64,000 nt of DNA from Arthrobacter sp. PsM3 (GCF_030433895.1 NZ_JARUXE010000002.1:62001-126000); one strand, 5' to 3'; counted from the first letter of the stretch, positions 1 to 8,785 are shown. Numbers and translations are program-made. Notes: generated by a model not told the origin, from the sequence alone.

Positions 1-2
1 TC

Positions 3-812
3 ACCGGCCGCGACTCGGACGCCAAGAAGGACGTGCTGCGCAACGCCGCCCTGCGCTGGCCCGCCGTCGAATTCGAAGTCCGTGAGGTGGCCGTCCAGGG
101 CAACACGGCCGTCGCGCAGATCATCGCCGCGCTGCGCGAACTCGACGCTCACCCCGAGGTGGACGTGATCGTCATCGCCCGCGGCGGGGGCGCCCTGGAG
201 GATCTGCTGCCCTTCAGCAATGAAGAACTCATTCGGGCGGTGTCCGGGGCGTCCACCCCGGTGGTGAGTGCGATCGGCCACGAGGCGGACCGGCCGATCC
301 TGGACGATGTCGCGGACCTGCGCGCCTCCACGCCCACCGACGCCGCCAAGCGGATCGTCCCTGACGTTGTGGAGGAGCTCGCCCGCGTGCGTCAGGCCCG
401 GGACCAGCTCCGGCGCGGTGCCACCCGGCTGGTGGAACGTGAAACGGACCGGCTGGCCTCGCTGCGCTCCCGCCCGGTGCTGGCCTCCCCCGAGGTTATG
501 GTCAACATCCGGCACGACGATATTGAACGGCTTAAAGGCCGCTCGCAGTCGGCCGTCACCACCGCCGTCGTCCGGGCCGCGGACCAGCTGGTGCACCTCA
601 AGGCCCAGGTCCGCGCCCTCTCGCCGCAGAAGACCCTCGACCGGGGGTACGCCGTGGTGCAGCTCGCCGACGGCGGCCAGGAACCCGGCACCCGCCACGA
701 CGTGGTGCGGCACCCTGACCAGGCACCCTCGGGGACGCCGCTGACGGTCCGCGTCGCCGGGGGCCGGTTCACCGCGGAGTCGACCGGCGGCCAGGAACCC
801 GCCGAAGACTGA
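3..812 (+). CDS. xseA: Exodeoxyribonuclease VII large subunit, 5'-truncated by window edge
   Basis: This is the C-terminal ~269 residues of the large subunit of exonuclease VII, which degrades single-stranded DNA to oligonucleotides together with XseB. The reading frame is open from base 3, so the true start lies outside the window. The conserved RGGGALEDLLPFSNE segment (around base 180) and the following VSAIGHEAD stretch are hallmarks of the catalytic domain. The long helical region with many Arg and Glu residues matches the C-terminal coiled-coil that binds XseB. The stop codon overlaps a possible upstream ATG of xseB, and xseB follows directly, so the two form an operon as in most bacteria. 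Confidence 0.95.
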   Translation, partial: TGRDSDAKKDVLRNAALRWPAVEFEVREVAVQGNTAVAQIIAALRELDAHPEVDVIVIARGGGALEDLLPFSNEELIRAVSGASTPVVSAIGHEADRPILDDVADLRASTPTDAAKRIVPDVVEELARVRQARDQLRRGATRLVERETDRLASLRSRPVLASPEVMVNIRHDDIERLKGRSQSAVTTAVVRAADQLVHLKAQVRALSPQKTLDRGYAVVQLADGGQEPGTRHDVVRHPDQAPSGTPLTVRVAGGRFTAESTGGQEPAED

Positions 813-868
813 TGGACCAACCCACCCGATCGACCCGTCCTGCGGGACACAGCAAGGAGCAGCACGCC

Positions 869-1099
869 ATGGCAGCAGAAACAAAGCCCAACGCCGACAT
901 CGAGTCTCTGAGCTACGAGGAGGCCCGCGAGCAGCTCGTCGGCGTCGTCAGCCGGCTCGAAGCCGGCGGGGCAAGCCTCGAGGAGTCCCTCGCGCTCTGG
1001 GAACGCGGCGAGGCGCTGGCCAAGCGCTGCGAACAGTGGCTGGAGGGCGCCCGCAAGCGGCTGGCCGCGGCCCGCGACCAGCCCTCACAGGACAGCTAG
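869..1099 (+). CDS. xseB: Exodeoxyribonuclease VII small subunit
   Basis: This is the 76-residue small subunit that coats the coiled-coil of XseA in exonuclease VII. The conserved helical core reads SYEEAREQLVGVVSRLEAG followed by SLEESLALWERGE, which is diagnostic of XseB. I chose the ATG at 869 because AAGGAG lies about ten bases upstream and the resulting length is typical of the family. An in-frame ATG at 812, overlapping the xseA stop, would add 19 residues with no family resemblance. It lies downstream of xseA on the same strand and is probably co-transcribed with it. Confidence 0.93.
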   Translation: MAAETKPNADIESLSYEEAREQLVGVVSRLEAGGASLEESLALWERGEALAKRCEQWLEGARKRLAAARDQPSQDS

Positions 1100-1113
1100 C
1101 CGCAGCCCGCCGG

Positions 1114-1968
1114 TCAGGAGCGCTCGACCAGTTCCCGTTCCAAGGCGACGTCCAGGTCCGGAACCGGCCACTGCAGCTTCAGCCCTTCCAGTGCGTCGAG
1201 CAGCAGCTGCTGGACGGCGATCCGGGCATACCACTTCTTGTTGGCGGGCACGACGTGCCACGGGGCAAGCTCGGTGCCGGTCTTCTCGAACGCCTTCTGG
1301 TAGGCGTCCATGTAGTCGCTCCAGAACGCGCGTTCCTTCAGGTCGTTGCTGCTGTATTTCCAGAGCTTTGCCGGCTCATCCAGCCGCGCGAGGAGCCGCT
1401 GCTTCTGTTCGTCCCGGCTGATGTGCAGCATGACCTTGACGATCTTGGTGCCGGCGGCCGTCTGCCTGGCCTCGAATTCGTTGATCGCGTTGTAGCGGCG
1501 TTCGAGTTCCTTCGGATTCGCCCAGCGGTGGACGCGGTGGATCAGGACGTCCTCGTAGTGGGACCGGTCAAAGACGCCCACCATTCCGGCAGCCGGAACT
1601 TCCTTCTCGATCCGCCACAGGAAGTCATAGGACTTCTCCTCCGGGGTGGGGGCCTTGAACGACTTCATCTGGACGCCGTGCGGGTTCATGGCGCCCATAA
1701 CGTGGGTGACGATCCCGCCTTTGCCGGCCGTGTCCATGGCCTGCAGGATCAGCAGGATGCGTTTGGTGCCGCCGAAGCGGGATTCGGCGAAGAGCTGCTC
1801 CTGGAGCATGGCGAGGTTGTCATCCAGGTCGGTGAGCAGCACCTCGCCGTCGTTCTTGTCCCCCGTATAACCAGGGGTGGAGTCCGGGTCCGCGGCTTTC
1901 AGGCTGAAGCCCTTGCCCACCTTCAGGGTGTCAGAAGGGTGGTCCTTGAATCTCACGACGTCCGCCAT
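1114..1968 (-). CDS. Polyphosphate kinase 2 family phosphotransferase
   Basis: This protein of about 284 residues belongs to the PPK2 family, which transfers phosphate between inorganic polyphosphate and nucleotides. The Walker A-like DTAGKGG is near residues 79-85 and the Walker B-like FDRSHYEDVL near residues 133-142. The nearby lid segment rich in Arg and Lys is also typical. The sequence resembles the polyphosphate-nucleotide phosphotransferase subgroup common in actinobacteria; the preferred nucleotide cannot be read from sequence. ATG at 1968 is preferred over the adjacent GTG (1971) because GAGG lies six bases upstream. It converges with xseB, with only 14 bases between the stops. Confidence 0.9.
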   Translation of the reverse strand: MADVVRFKDHPSDTLKVGKGFSLKAADPDSTPGYTGDKNDGEVLLTDLDDNLAMLQEQLFAESRFGGTKRILLILQAMDTAGKGGIVTHVMGAMNPHGVQMKSFKAPTPEEKSYDFLWRIEKEVPAAGMVGVFDRSHYEDVLIHRVHRWANPKELERRYNAINEFEARQTAAGTKIVKVMLHISRDEQKQRLLARLDEPAKLWKYSSNDLKERAFWSDYMDAYQKAFEKTGTELAPWHVVPANKKWYARIAVQQLLLDALEGLKLQWPVPDLDVALERELVERS

Positions 1969-2045
1969 CACAAGCCTCTTTCCGGTTCAGGCAGCCTCCG
2001 TTCGGACCGCCGGACAACCGCCCGCGCCGCGCTGCTGAGCCTAGG

Positions 2046-3266
2046 CTAGTTCCCCTTGTACCGGCTCAGGAAGTCCGCCATGCGGTTGATGGCCTCTTCA
2101 AGGTCCTTCACCAGCGGCAGGGTGACCATCCGGAAGTGGTCCGGGCGGACCCAGTTGAAGGCCCGGCCATGGGAGACAAGGATCTTCTGTTCGCGCAGCA
2201 GGTCCAGGACGAACTTCTCATCGTCGCGGATGCGGTACACCTCGGGATCGAGCTTCGGGAACAGGTACATGGCGCCGCGGGCCTGCTGCGTGCTGACCCC
2301 GGGAATGGCGTTGAGCATGTCATAGGCCTTGTTGCGCTGCTCGAGCAGGCGTCCGCCCGGCAGGATCAGGTCGTTGATGCTCTGGTACCCGCCCAGCGCC
2401 GTCTGGATCGCGTGCTGGGCCGGGACGTTCGCGCACAGGCGCATGTTCGCGAGCAGGTTGATGCCCTCAAGGTAGTCCGCGGCGTCCTTCTTCGGCCCGG
2501 AAATGGCCATCCACCCGGCGCGGTAGCCGCAGACGCGGTAGGCCTTGGACAGGCCGCTGAACGTCAGGCACAGGACGTCGTCGCCGGTGAGGCTGGCCAT
2601 GTTCACGTGGACGGCGTCCTCGTAGAGGATCTTTTCGTAAATCTCGTCCGCGAACAGGACCAGGCCGTGCTTCTCGGCCAGCGCGACGATCTTCTTGAGG
2701 GTGTCCTCGGGATAGACGGCACCGGTGGGGTTGTTGGGGTTGATCACCACGATCCCCTTGGTGCGCGGGGTGATCTTGGCTTCCAGGTCCGCCAGGTCCG
2801 GCTGCCAGCCGGAGTCCTCGTCGCAGAGGTAGTGCACGGGGCGGCCGCTGGCCAGGGCGACGGAGGCGGTCCAGAGCGGGTAGTCCGGGGTGGGGATCAG
2901 GACCTCGTCACCGTCGTCGAGCAGCGCCATCAGGGACATCGTGATGAGTTCGCTGACGCCGTTGCCCAGATAGATGTCATCGACGTGGATGTTCTGGATA
3001 CCGCGGGTCTGGTAGTACTGCGAGACGGCGGTGCGGGCGGAGAAGATGCCGCGGGAATCGCTGTAGCCCTGGGCATGCGGCAGGTGGCGGATCATGTCCA
3101 CCAGGATCGCGTCCGGCGCTTCGAATCCGAACGGGGCCGGGTTTCCGATGTTCAGTTTGAGGATGCGGTGACCCTCTGCCTCCATCTGCTGGGCGGCCTG
3201 AAGGATCGGTCCACGGATGTCGTAAAGGACATTATGAAGCTTGGTGGACTGCTTGAATTCTGCCAT
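2046..3266 (-). CDS. alaA: PLP-dependent aminotransferase, AlaA/AspC type
   Basis: This 406-residue fold-type I aminotransferase closely resembles AlaA, the glutamate-pyruvate aminotransferase that makes alanine. The N-terminus (ILKLNIGNPAPFGF), the NPNNPTG motif near residue 177 and the PLP lysine in SGLSKAYRVCGYRAGW (Lys241) are all present, and the length is typical. In actinobacteria this family is often annotated AspC, so other acceptor substrates are possible. It lies downstream of the betaine transporter operon on the same strand, but a strong terminator separates them, so it probably has its own promoter just upstream of 3266. Confidence 0.88.
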   Translation of the reverse strand: MAEFKQSTKLHNVLYDIRGPILQAAQQMEAEGHRILKLNIGNPAPFGFEAPDAILVDMIRHLPHAQGYSDSRGIFSARTAVSQYYQTRGIQNIHVDDIYLGNGVSELITMSLMALLDDGDEVLIPTPDYPLWTASVALASGRPVHYLCDEDSGWQPDLADLEAKITPRTKGIVVINPNNPTGAVYPEDTLKKIVALAEKHGLVLFADEIYEKILYEDAVHVNMASLTGDDVLCLTFSGLSKAYRVCGYRAGWMAISGPKKDAADYLEGINLLANMRLCANVPAQHAIQTALGGYQSINDLILPGGRLLEQRNKAYDMLNAIPGVSTQQARGAMYLFPKLDPEVYRIRDDEKFVLDLLREQKILVSHGRAFNWVRPDHFRMVTLPLVKDLEEAINRMADFLSRYKGN

Positions 3267-3343
3267 TCATCAAATATGCCATATGGCGGATGTACTTCCG
3301 GCGAGATCTGTCTCACAGGGGTGTCCGGCCGTCACAGGCACAA

Positions 3344-3411
3344 AAACGGCGACGGCGGCTGCCGGCTCTCCCCGGTAAACCGGGGTGGGACCGGCAGCCG
3401 CCGTCGTTCGT
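3344..3411 (-). terminator. Rho-independent terminator of the betaine ABC operon
   Basis: A perfect 16-bp inverted repeat (3350-3365 with 3391-3406) encloses a second small hairpin (CCCCGG-TAAA-CCGGGG, 3370-3385). Reading the minus strand, a run of five Ts follows the outer stem at 3349-3344. It lies just after the stop of the substrate-binding protein gene and ends that operon. Confidence 0.85.
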
Positions 3412-3433
3412 CAAAGAGGTCCGGGAGCGCCTG

Positions 3434-4396
3434 TTACTTGACCAGTCCCTTGTCCTTGAGCCATGCGGCCGCAGCGTCCTTGGGATTCTGCTTCTGGCTG
3501 CCGCTGACTGAGCGGTTGAGGTTGATCAGGTCCTCGGTGGTGAGGACCTTGGACACGGCGTTCAGGGTTTCCTTCGCCTTGTCTGTCATCTTGGCCTTGC
3601 TGTAAAGCGGGAGGACCTGCTGGGCGATGAAGTTGTTCTTCGGGTCCTCCAGCACCACAAGGTCGTTGTCAGCGATGGACGGGGTGGTGGTGTAGATGTC
3701 GGCCACCTGGACCTGGTCAGAGAGCAGGGCCTTGAGCGTGACCGCCCCGCCGCCGTCGCTGAACGGCTCCAGCTTCTTGGGCACGCAGTTGTAGTTCTTC
3801 GCCAAGCCGGGGAGCCCGTAGGCGCGTTCCGCGAAGGTCGCCGGGGCGCCCACCACGATTTCGCTGCAGACCTTGGCGAGGTCCTCGATCGACTTCAACT
3901 GGTACTTCTCCGCGGTGGCTTTCGTGACTACCATCGCGTCCTTGTCCTCGGCCTTGGAGGGCTCCAGCACGGCCAGTCCCTCGGGCAGTTTGCCCGGCAG
4001 GGCCTTGTAGATGTCCTCGGCCGAGACCTCCGTGGCGTCCTTGCTGACGTGCAGCAGCAGGTTGCCGCTGTAGTCCGGGATGACGTCCACCGATCCGTCC
4101 TGGACGGCCTTGAAGTAGACCTCGCGGGAACCGATGTTCGGCTTGGTGCTCGCCGTGACGCCGGCTCCGTTCAGTGCCCCGGCGTAGATCTCCGCGATGA
4201 TCTGGCTCTCGGGGAAATCGGCGGAACCGATGACGAGTGCCGAGCCCGAACCGGACGCGGCCCCGCCCGTGGCGGGGGCTGAGGACAGCGGATTGGAAGA
4301 GCCTGCGCAGGCTGACAGTGCCATGGCCAGGCCGACGCCGGCGGCCAGGCCGCCGAATGCGCGCCTGCCGAGTGCTCGTTGGCGGGTTTCCTTCAT
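3434..4396 (-). CDS. Quaternary-amine ABC transporter substrate-binding lipoprotein
   Basis: This 320-residue extracytoplasmic lipoprotein binds glycine betaine, choline or a related quaternary amine for the adjacent permeases (OpuAC/ProX family). The signal peptide ends in a lipobox, ALSAC, with the lipidated Cys at residue 30. The body contains the typical VIGSADFPESQIIAEIYAGAL start of the mature fold and an aromatic-poor central lobe. It is the last gene of the operon, its ATG overlaps the preceding permease stop by four bases, and a strong terminator follows. The exact ligand is inferred; OpuC-like systems are often osmotically induced. Confidence 0.88.
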   Translation of the reverse strand: MKETRQRALGRRAFGGLAAGVGLAMALSACAGSSNPLSSAPATGGAASGSGSALVIGSADFPESQIIAEIYAGALNGAGVTASTKPNIGSREVYFKAVQDGSVDVIPDYSGNLLLHVSKDATEVSAEDIYKALPGKLPEGLAVLEPSKAEDKDAMVVTKATAEKYQLKSIEDLAKVCSEIVVGAPATFAERAYGLPGLAKNYNCVPKKLEPFSDGGGAVTLKALLSDQVQVADIYTTTPSIADNDLVVLEDPKNNFIAQQVLPLYSKAKMTDKAKETLNAVSKVLTTEDLINLNRSVSGSQKQNPKDAAAAWLKDKGLVK

Positions 4397-5139
4397 GACG
4401 TACCTCCTTGAACAACAGTCCCCGCAGTTACAGGGTCTGTGAGATCAACCGCAGCCTGATGGCTCCGGTTTGGCTGGGAAGAGGCCCCCTGGGACAGGAA
4501 CAGCCTCTGGATGAGTGCGAGGACGAGGTCGACGGCGATGGCCAGTCCGGCGATGAGCAGGGACCCGCCCAGCATCTGGGGGAAGTCGGAGAGCACGAGC
4601 CCGTCAAACAGGTACCGTCCCAGGCCGCCGAGATTGATGTAGGCCACCACCGAGACCGTGGCGATGGCCTGCAGCACGCCGGTCCGGAACCCGCCGAATA
4701 TCACGGGCAGCGCGTTCGGGAACTCGGCACGGAAGAGCACCTGAAGCTCCGTCATGCCCATGGCCCGCGCCGCGTCGACGACGTTCCGGTCCACGCTGGC
4801 GATGCCGGCGTAGGTGCCGGCGAGCAGCGGCGGGACGGTCAGGATCACGAGGGCCCAGATCGGCGGCATCAGCCCGATGCCGGCGAGCAGGACGAAGAGT
4901 GTGAGCAGGCCGAGGGTCGGCAGGGCACGGAGGGCCCCGGCGACGGCCACAGCGGCAACCCGCCCGCGGCCGGTATGCCCCACGTACAGGCCGATGGGGA
5001 TGGCGATGGCGGTGGCAATCAGCATGACCAGGCCGGTGTAGAGCAGGTGCTCGGCGAGCCGTGCCGGGATTCCGGCGCTGCCGGCCCAGTTCTCCGGATC
5101 GCCGAGCCAGGCGAAAGTGTCCGTGACGACGTTGCTCAT
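4393..5139 (-). CDS. Quaternary-amine ABC transporter permease (second)
   Basis: This 248-residue integral membrane protein has about five to six hydrophobic segments and the EAA-type loop of binding-protein-dependent permeases (VDAARAMGMTELQVLFRAEFPNALP). It corresponds to OpuCD/ProW-type permeases for glycine betaine and choline. It overlaps both neighbours by four bases in ATGA arrangements, which indicates translational coupling. It pairs with the preceding permease to form the heterodimeric channel. The C-terminal tail after the last membrane segment is short and polar. Confidence 0.88.
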   Translation of the reverse strand: MSNVVTDTFAWLGDPENWAGSAGIPARLAEHLLYTGLVMLIATAIAIPIGLYVGHTGRGRVAAVAVAGALRALPTLGLLTLFVLLAGIGLMPPIWALVILTVPPLLAGTYAGIASVDRNVVDAARAMGMTELQVLFRAEFPNALPVIFGGFRTGVLQAIATVSVVAYINLGGLGRYLFDGLVLSDFPQMLGGSLLIAGLAIAVDLVLALIQRLFLSQGASSQPNRSHQAAVDLTDPVTAGTVVQGGTS

Positions 5140-5870
5140 GAGGCACCGCCGGCAGTCTGCGCGTCGGAAAGCCGCAGCGCAGCGGCAGCGGGGCCCGTTT
5201 TGTCCTGGCCGGCGTCGGCGCCCGTGCCGCCGGTGGCAGCGGCGCGGGTCCAGGGGGTCAGCAGCCGCTCGAGTACGACGAGGACCGCGTCCATCAGCAG
5301 GGCCAGAATGAGGATGGCGATGATGCCCACCACCACTTCGGTGACGAAATCGCGCTGCAGGCCGGAGGTGAACAGCATCCCGAGGTTGCCGATGCCAAGG
5401 AGGGCCGCGACACTGACCAGCGAGATGTTGCTGACTGAGACGACGCGCAGTCCGGCGAAAAGCACCGGGAGGGACAGCGGCAGATCGATCTGCAGGAAGC
5501 GGGCAAACGGCTTGAACCCCATGGCGACGGCGGCCTGGCGGAGGTCCTCGTCCACCGAGTCAAAGGCGTCCAGGGTGGCCCGCACCAGGAGGGCGACGGC
5601 GTAGATCGTCAGCGCCACAACGACGTTGACGGGATCCAGGATCCGGGTGCCCAGGATGGTGGGCAGGATGATGAAGAGGGCCAGGGAAGGGATTGTGTAG
5701 AGCAGCGAGGAACCGGTCAGGACCACGGACCGGAGTCCGCGGTTCTGCCGGGCGAGCTGGGCCAGCGGGACCGCGATCAGCACCCCGAAGATCATCGGCA
5801 GGATGGCGAGGACGAGGTGCTGGCCGGCGAGGCCGAAGACCTGCGCGCTGTTGGCCAGGAACCACTCCAT
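5136..5870 (-). CDS. Quaternary-amine ABC transporter permease (first)
   Basis: This 244-residue inner-membrane permease has several transmembrane helices and an EAA loop (LRQAAVAMGFKPFARFLQIDLPLSLP). It belongs to the OpuCB/ProW family and is the first of two permeases in the operon. It overlaps the ATPase stop by one base and the next permease start by four bases, so the four proteins are probably made together. An Ala/Gly/Thr-rich cytoplasmic tail follows the last helix. Confidence 0.88.
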   Translation of the reverse strand: MEWFLANSAQVFGLAGQHLVLAILPMIFGVLIAVPLAQLARQNRGLRSVVLTGSSLLYTIPSLALFIILPTILGTRILDPVNVVVALTIYAVALLVRATLDAFDSVDEDLRQAAVAMGFKPFARFLQIDLPLSLPVLFAGLRVVSVSNISLVSVAALLGIGNLGMLFTSGLQRDFVTEVVVGIIAILILALLMDAVLVVLERLLTPWTRAAATGGTGADAGQDKTGPAAAALRLSDAQTAGGAS

Positions 5871-6964
5871 CAGAGCGCGCCCTGGCGGACGTGCCGGTCC
5901 GTCTTGATCACGGCGAGGACCTCTTCGGCGGTGATCACGCCGGCGACCCGGCCGTCGGCGTCCACGGCGACGCCGAGACCGGAGGGCGAGGACAGTGCCG
6001 CATCGAGGGCGCGGCGGAGCGTGTCGCCCTTCCGGAAGAGGGATCCGCCGGGAACCGTCGCCGGTCCCCTGCCGGGGCCCGACCAGCCGAGCGGGCGCAG
6101 GTCATCATCGACCACGAGCTGCCACTCGCCCGAGGCGCTGCCGTCCAGCGTGAGTTCCGCGGTGGTGATCGTCCGGGCGGGGTGCACGGTGACGCCGTCG
6201 GACGGGCTGAAGCCCAGGTGCCGGAAGCCGCGGTCCCGGCCCACGAAGGACGCCACAAAGTCACTGGCCGGGGCTCGCAGTATTTCCTCCGGGGTGGCGT
6301 ACTGCGCCAGTTTGCCGCCGAGGCCGAACACCGCCACCTTGTCCCCGAGGACGGTGGCCTCGTCAATGTCGTGGGTGACGAAGACGATGGTCTTGGCGAG
6401 GTCGCGCTGGAGCCGGAGGAGTTCCTGCTGGAGTTCGTCGCGGACCACCGGGTCCACGGCGCTGAAGGGCTCATCCATGAGCAGCACGGGAGGATCTGCG
6501 GCGAGCGCCCGCGCCACCCCCACGCGCTGCTGCTGCCCGCCGGACAGCTGTGAGGGGTACCGTTTGCCCAGCGCTGAGGCCAGCCCGACGACGTCGAGCA
6601 GCTCCTGCGCGCGCTTCCGCGCGTCGGCCTTGGACACACCGTTGAGCCGCGGCACGGTGGCAATGTTGTCCAGCACGGAACGGTGCGGCATCAGCCCGGA
6701 GGACTGCATCACGTAGCCCATGGATCGGCGCAGCTTCGCTGCCGGCACGGAGGTGACCTCCTCACCGCCCACGGTGATGGTTCCGGAGGTCGGCTCGACC
6801 ATTCGGTTGATCATCCGCAGCGAGGTGGTCTTGCCGCAGCCGGAGGGACCGACGAAAACCGTGATGGCGCCCTTGTCGATGGACATGGTCAGGTCATCCA
6901 CAGCAGCCTGCCCGCTCTGGTACTGCTTGGTGACGCTCTGGAACTCGATCATGGCTTCAGCCAT
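5870..6964 (-). CDS. Quaternary-amine ABC transporter ATP-binding protein with CBS region
   Basis: This 364-residue ATPase energises the betaine/choline importer. It shows Walker A GPSGCGKTTS (39-48), the signature LSGGQQQRVGVARAL (140-154), Walker B VLLMDEPFSAVD (160-171) and an H-loop FVTHD. After residue ~255 there is a region resembling CBS sequences, typical of OpuCA/ProV regulatory domains that sense ionic strength or cyclic-di-AMP. It is the first gene of the operon and is preceded by a recognisable promoter. No strong Shine-Dalgarno is visible before the ATG at 6964; an alternative ATG lies four codons downstream. Confidence 0.9.
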   Translation of the reverse strand: MAEAMIEFQSVTKQYQSGQAAVDDLTMSIDKGAITVFVGPSGCGKTTSLRMINRMVEPTSGTITVGGEEVTSVPAAKLRRSMGYVMQSSGLMPHRSVLDNIATVPRLNGVSKADARKRAQELLDVVGLASALGKRYPSQLSGGQQQRVGVARALAADPPVLLMDEPFSAVDPVVRDELQQELLRLQRDLAKTIVFVTHDIDEATVLGDKVAVFGLGGKLAQYATPEEILRAPASDFVASFVGRDRGFRHLGFSPSDGVTVHPARTITTAELTLDGSASGEWQLVVDDDLRPLGWSGPGRGPATVPGGSLFRKGDTLRRALDAALSSPSGLGVAVDADGRVAGVITAEEVLAVIKTDRHVRQGAL

Positions 6965-7015
6965 TTCCGGGCTTACCTAACTGTTGGCGGCAACATCGGA
7001 CGGTCCAGCCAACTG

Positions 7016-7045
7016 ATCATAGACACGCTGATTTTTGGCTGTAAA
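7016..7045 (-). promoter_or_regulatory. Putative sigma-70-type promoter of the betaine ABC operon
   Basis: On the minus strand a TTTACA -35 hexamer (7045-7040) and a TATGAT -10 hexamer (7021-7016) are separated by 18 bases. The -10 element lies about 50 bases upstream of the ATPase start codon. Both hexamers are close to the housekeeping consensus and stand out in this GC-rich background. Confidence 0.6.
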
Positions 7046-7095
7046 GAAGGTAGGACCCAGCCTAGCCAGCGCGACTAACAAAGTCAGGGATATCG

Positions 7096-8496
7096 TCAAG
7101 GGCACTGTGGCTGACGTAGTAGTTCGTAGGCGCGGCGGCTTTGGATGGGTGCCGGACCGGAAAAGATATCGCCGCGGCCCCTCCGGCCTCCCTGCCCCGC
7201 CGCCCCCACGCAACGCGGGGTCACTTCGCGCCCATCCGGGGGCCTCGGACGGGCGCGAAGTGACCCCGCGTTGCTTCTGGGGGCTTGGACCGGTCGGCGT
7301 GTCCGCCGCGCGCCCCCGGAGTGCCCGCCCCGGCCGTCGCAGGCACCCTTTGAACCCTTCCTTTCATCTCTCTCGTGGCGGTCCTTTTCTGCCGAGCGCT
7401 GGCTCTTGCCGGCAGCCGATATCGTCCGCTGCCACTGCCTTGCGTAGGCGCGGCTGGCGGCAGCATCGTGCCGCCGGGCCACGGCTGCGAGTTCGCGCTG
7501 GAGTTTCAGGTAGCTCGACCAGCGCCGGCCATCGAGGGATCCGTCCGCGAGCGCGGAGTGCACGGCACAGCCGGGCTCCCGGCCGTGGGCGCAGTCGGAG
7601 AACCGGCACTGTCCGAAGAGCTCCTCAAGGTCCCCGAACATCTCCGCCATTCCGCCCCCGGCGTCGAACAGCCCGAAGCCGCGCACCCCGGGTGTATCCA
7701 TCAGAACGGCGCCGCCACGCAGCGGCACGAGTTCGCGGGAGGTGGTGGTGTGCTTGCCTTTGCCGTCACCAGTGCGGACTGCCCCGGTGGCCTGGACTTC
7801 GGCGCCGACGAGGGCGTTGATGAGGGTGGATTTGCCGGCGCCCGAGGGGCCCAGCAGCACGAGGGTTCCGCCGGGCGGCAGGTGGCCCAGCAGTTCGTCG
7901 AGGCCGTCGCCGTGTTCCGCGGAGGTGGTGACCACCGCGACGCCGGCAGCCTGGAGGATCACCGAGCCGACGACGTCGTCCGCCAGGTCGGCAAGGTCCG
8001 CCTTGGTGATGATGACGAGCGGGGTGGCTCCCGAATCCCAGGCCGCGACGAGGGTGCGTTCGAGCCGGTTGTGGGTGAGCGGCCGGTCCACGGGTACAAC
8101 GATGCCGACAATGTCCATGTTGGCGCCGAGGACCTGAGACTCCGATGAGGCTTCAAAGGCGCGTTTGCGGCTCAGTTCCGAGTGCCGCGGCAGAATCCCC
8201 GTGATGGCGGGCTCTCCCGCGGTGCTGGATCCCAGCCAGACCCAGTCCCCTGTGGCGGGCAGCTCCCCGGTGGCGGGGTAGGGCAGATGGAGGGTCGTGT
8301 CGTGCGTGGCGACAAGAACCAGATTGCGGTCCACGCGGATGACCCGGCCCGCGCCGGTGCCGCCCGGCGCAGGGTGGGCCGCGAAGCGCTCGGCCACGGC
8401 GGCGGTGAAGCCGTAGTCCGCCGGACCCGCGGGAATGTTGGTGGTGATGGTGTGTGTGGCGCCGGAAGCGCCCGGACGTGCAAAAGAAGCAGTCAC
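7096..8496 (-). CDS. rsgA: Ribosome small-subunit-dependent GTPase A with extended C-terminus
   Basis: RsgA is the circularly permuted GTPase that assists late maturation of the 30S subunit. An N-terminal OB-fold region is followed by the G4 motif ITKAD (~163-167), G1 GPSGAGKST (~216-224), G3 DTPGVRG (~267-273) and the zinc cluster CRFSDCAHGREPGC (~297-310). I chose GTG at 8496, which has AAAGGG six bases upstream, over ATG at 8526. The family normally ends a little after the KSQRSAEKDRHERD helix. Here about 80 further residues follow, read through a palindromic repeat at 7210-7274, so the native stop seems to have been lost or displaced. Confidence 0.92.
   Translation of the reverse strand: MTASFARPGASGATHTITTNIPAGPADYGFTAAVAERFAAHPAPGGTGAGRVIRVDRNLVLVATHDTTLHLPYPATGELPATGDWVWLGSSTAGEPAITGILPRHSELSRKRAFEASSESQVLGANMDIVGIVVPVDRPLTHNRLERTLVAAWDSGATPLVIITKADLADLADDVVGSVILQAAGVAVVTTSAEHGDGLDELLGHLPPGGTLVLLGPSGAGKSTLINALVGAEVQATGAVRTGDGKGKHTTTSRELVPLRGGAVLMDTPGVRGFGLFDAGGGMAEMFGDLEELFGQCRFSDCAHGREPGCAVHSALADGSLDGRRWSSYLKLQRELAAVARRHDAAASRAYARQWQRTISAAGKSQRSAEKDRHERDERKGSKGACDGRGGHSGGARRTRRPVQAPRSNAGSLRARPRPPDGREVTPRCVGAAGQGGRRGRGDIFSGPAPIQSRRAYELLRQPQCP
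7210..7274. repeat. Perfect 24-bp-arm palindromic element inside the rsgA 3' end
   Basis: The arms 7210-7233 and 7251-7274 are perfect inverted copies, beginning GCAACGCGGGGTCAC. They are separated by a 17-base loop that itself contains TCCG...CGGA. The element is translated as part of the C-terminal extension of RsgA. Its size and symmetry resemble mobile intergenic palindromes (REP/MITE-like) rather than a terminator, because no T-run follows on either side. Confidence 0.8.
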
Positions 8497-8563
8497 TGGA
8501 AACCCTTTGATGGGGCCCCGGAGCACGTTCCGCCGCTGCAGGTGGAAGCCGGCAGCTGAAAAG

Positions 8564-8644
8564 CTAGTGGGTGCGGGTGGCCGGGGCAGGAATTGGGACT
8601 TGGCTGATAATCGCGCGCTGTGCGCACAGGAATTCTGCAGTCAT
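8564..8644 (-). CDS. Possible 26-residue leader ORF upstream of rsgA
   Basis: A short ORF begins with ATG at 8644, preceded by GGGGAGGTGGAGACG, the strongest Shine-Dalgarno in this gene-poor gap. It encodes a 26-residue peptide starting MTAEFLCAQRAII and ending with a Pro/Ala/Thr-rich tail. It lies 67 bases upstream of rsgA on the same strand. I do not recognise the peptide; it contains no run of a single amino acid that would mark a classical attenuator. It could be a small protein or a translated leader. The support is only the ribosome binding site and the position. Confidence 0.4.
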   Translation of the reverse strand: MTAEFLCAQRAIISQVPIPAPATRTH

Positions 8645-8785
8645 CGTCTCCACCTCCCCGTTCTCGTCTGCCCTGCCGGTTGCTGTACCCGCTGATACCG
8701 GGGTGCCGGTTCTGCCGGGACGTCCCCGCGGCTCCTTCAGAATAAACCGGACCCCACGGCCCTGGCTAGGAATTCCTCCTCAAAG

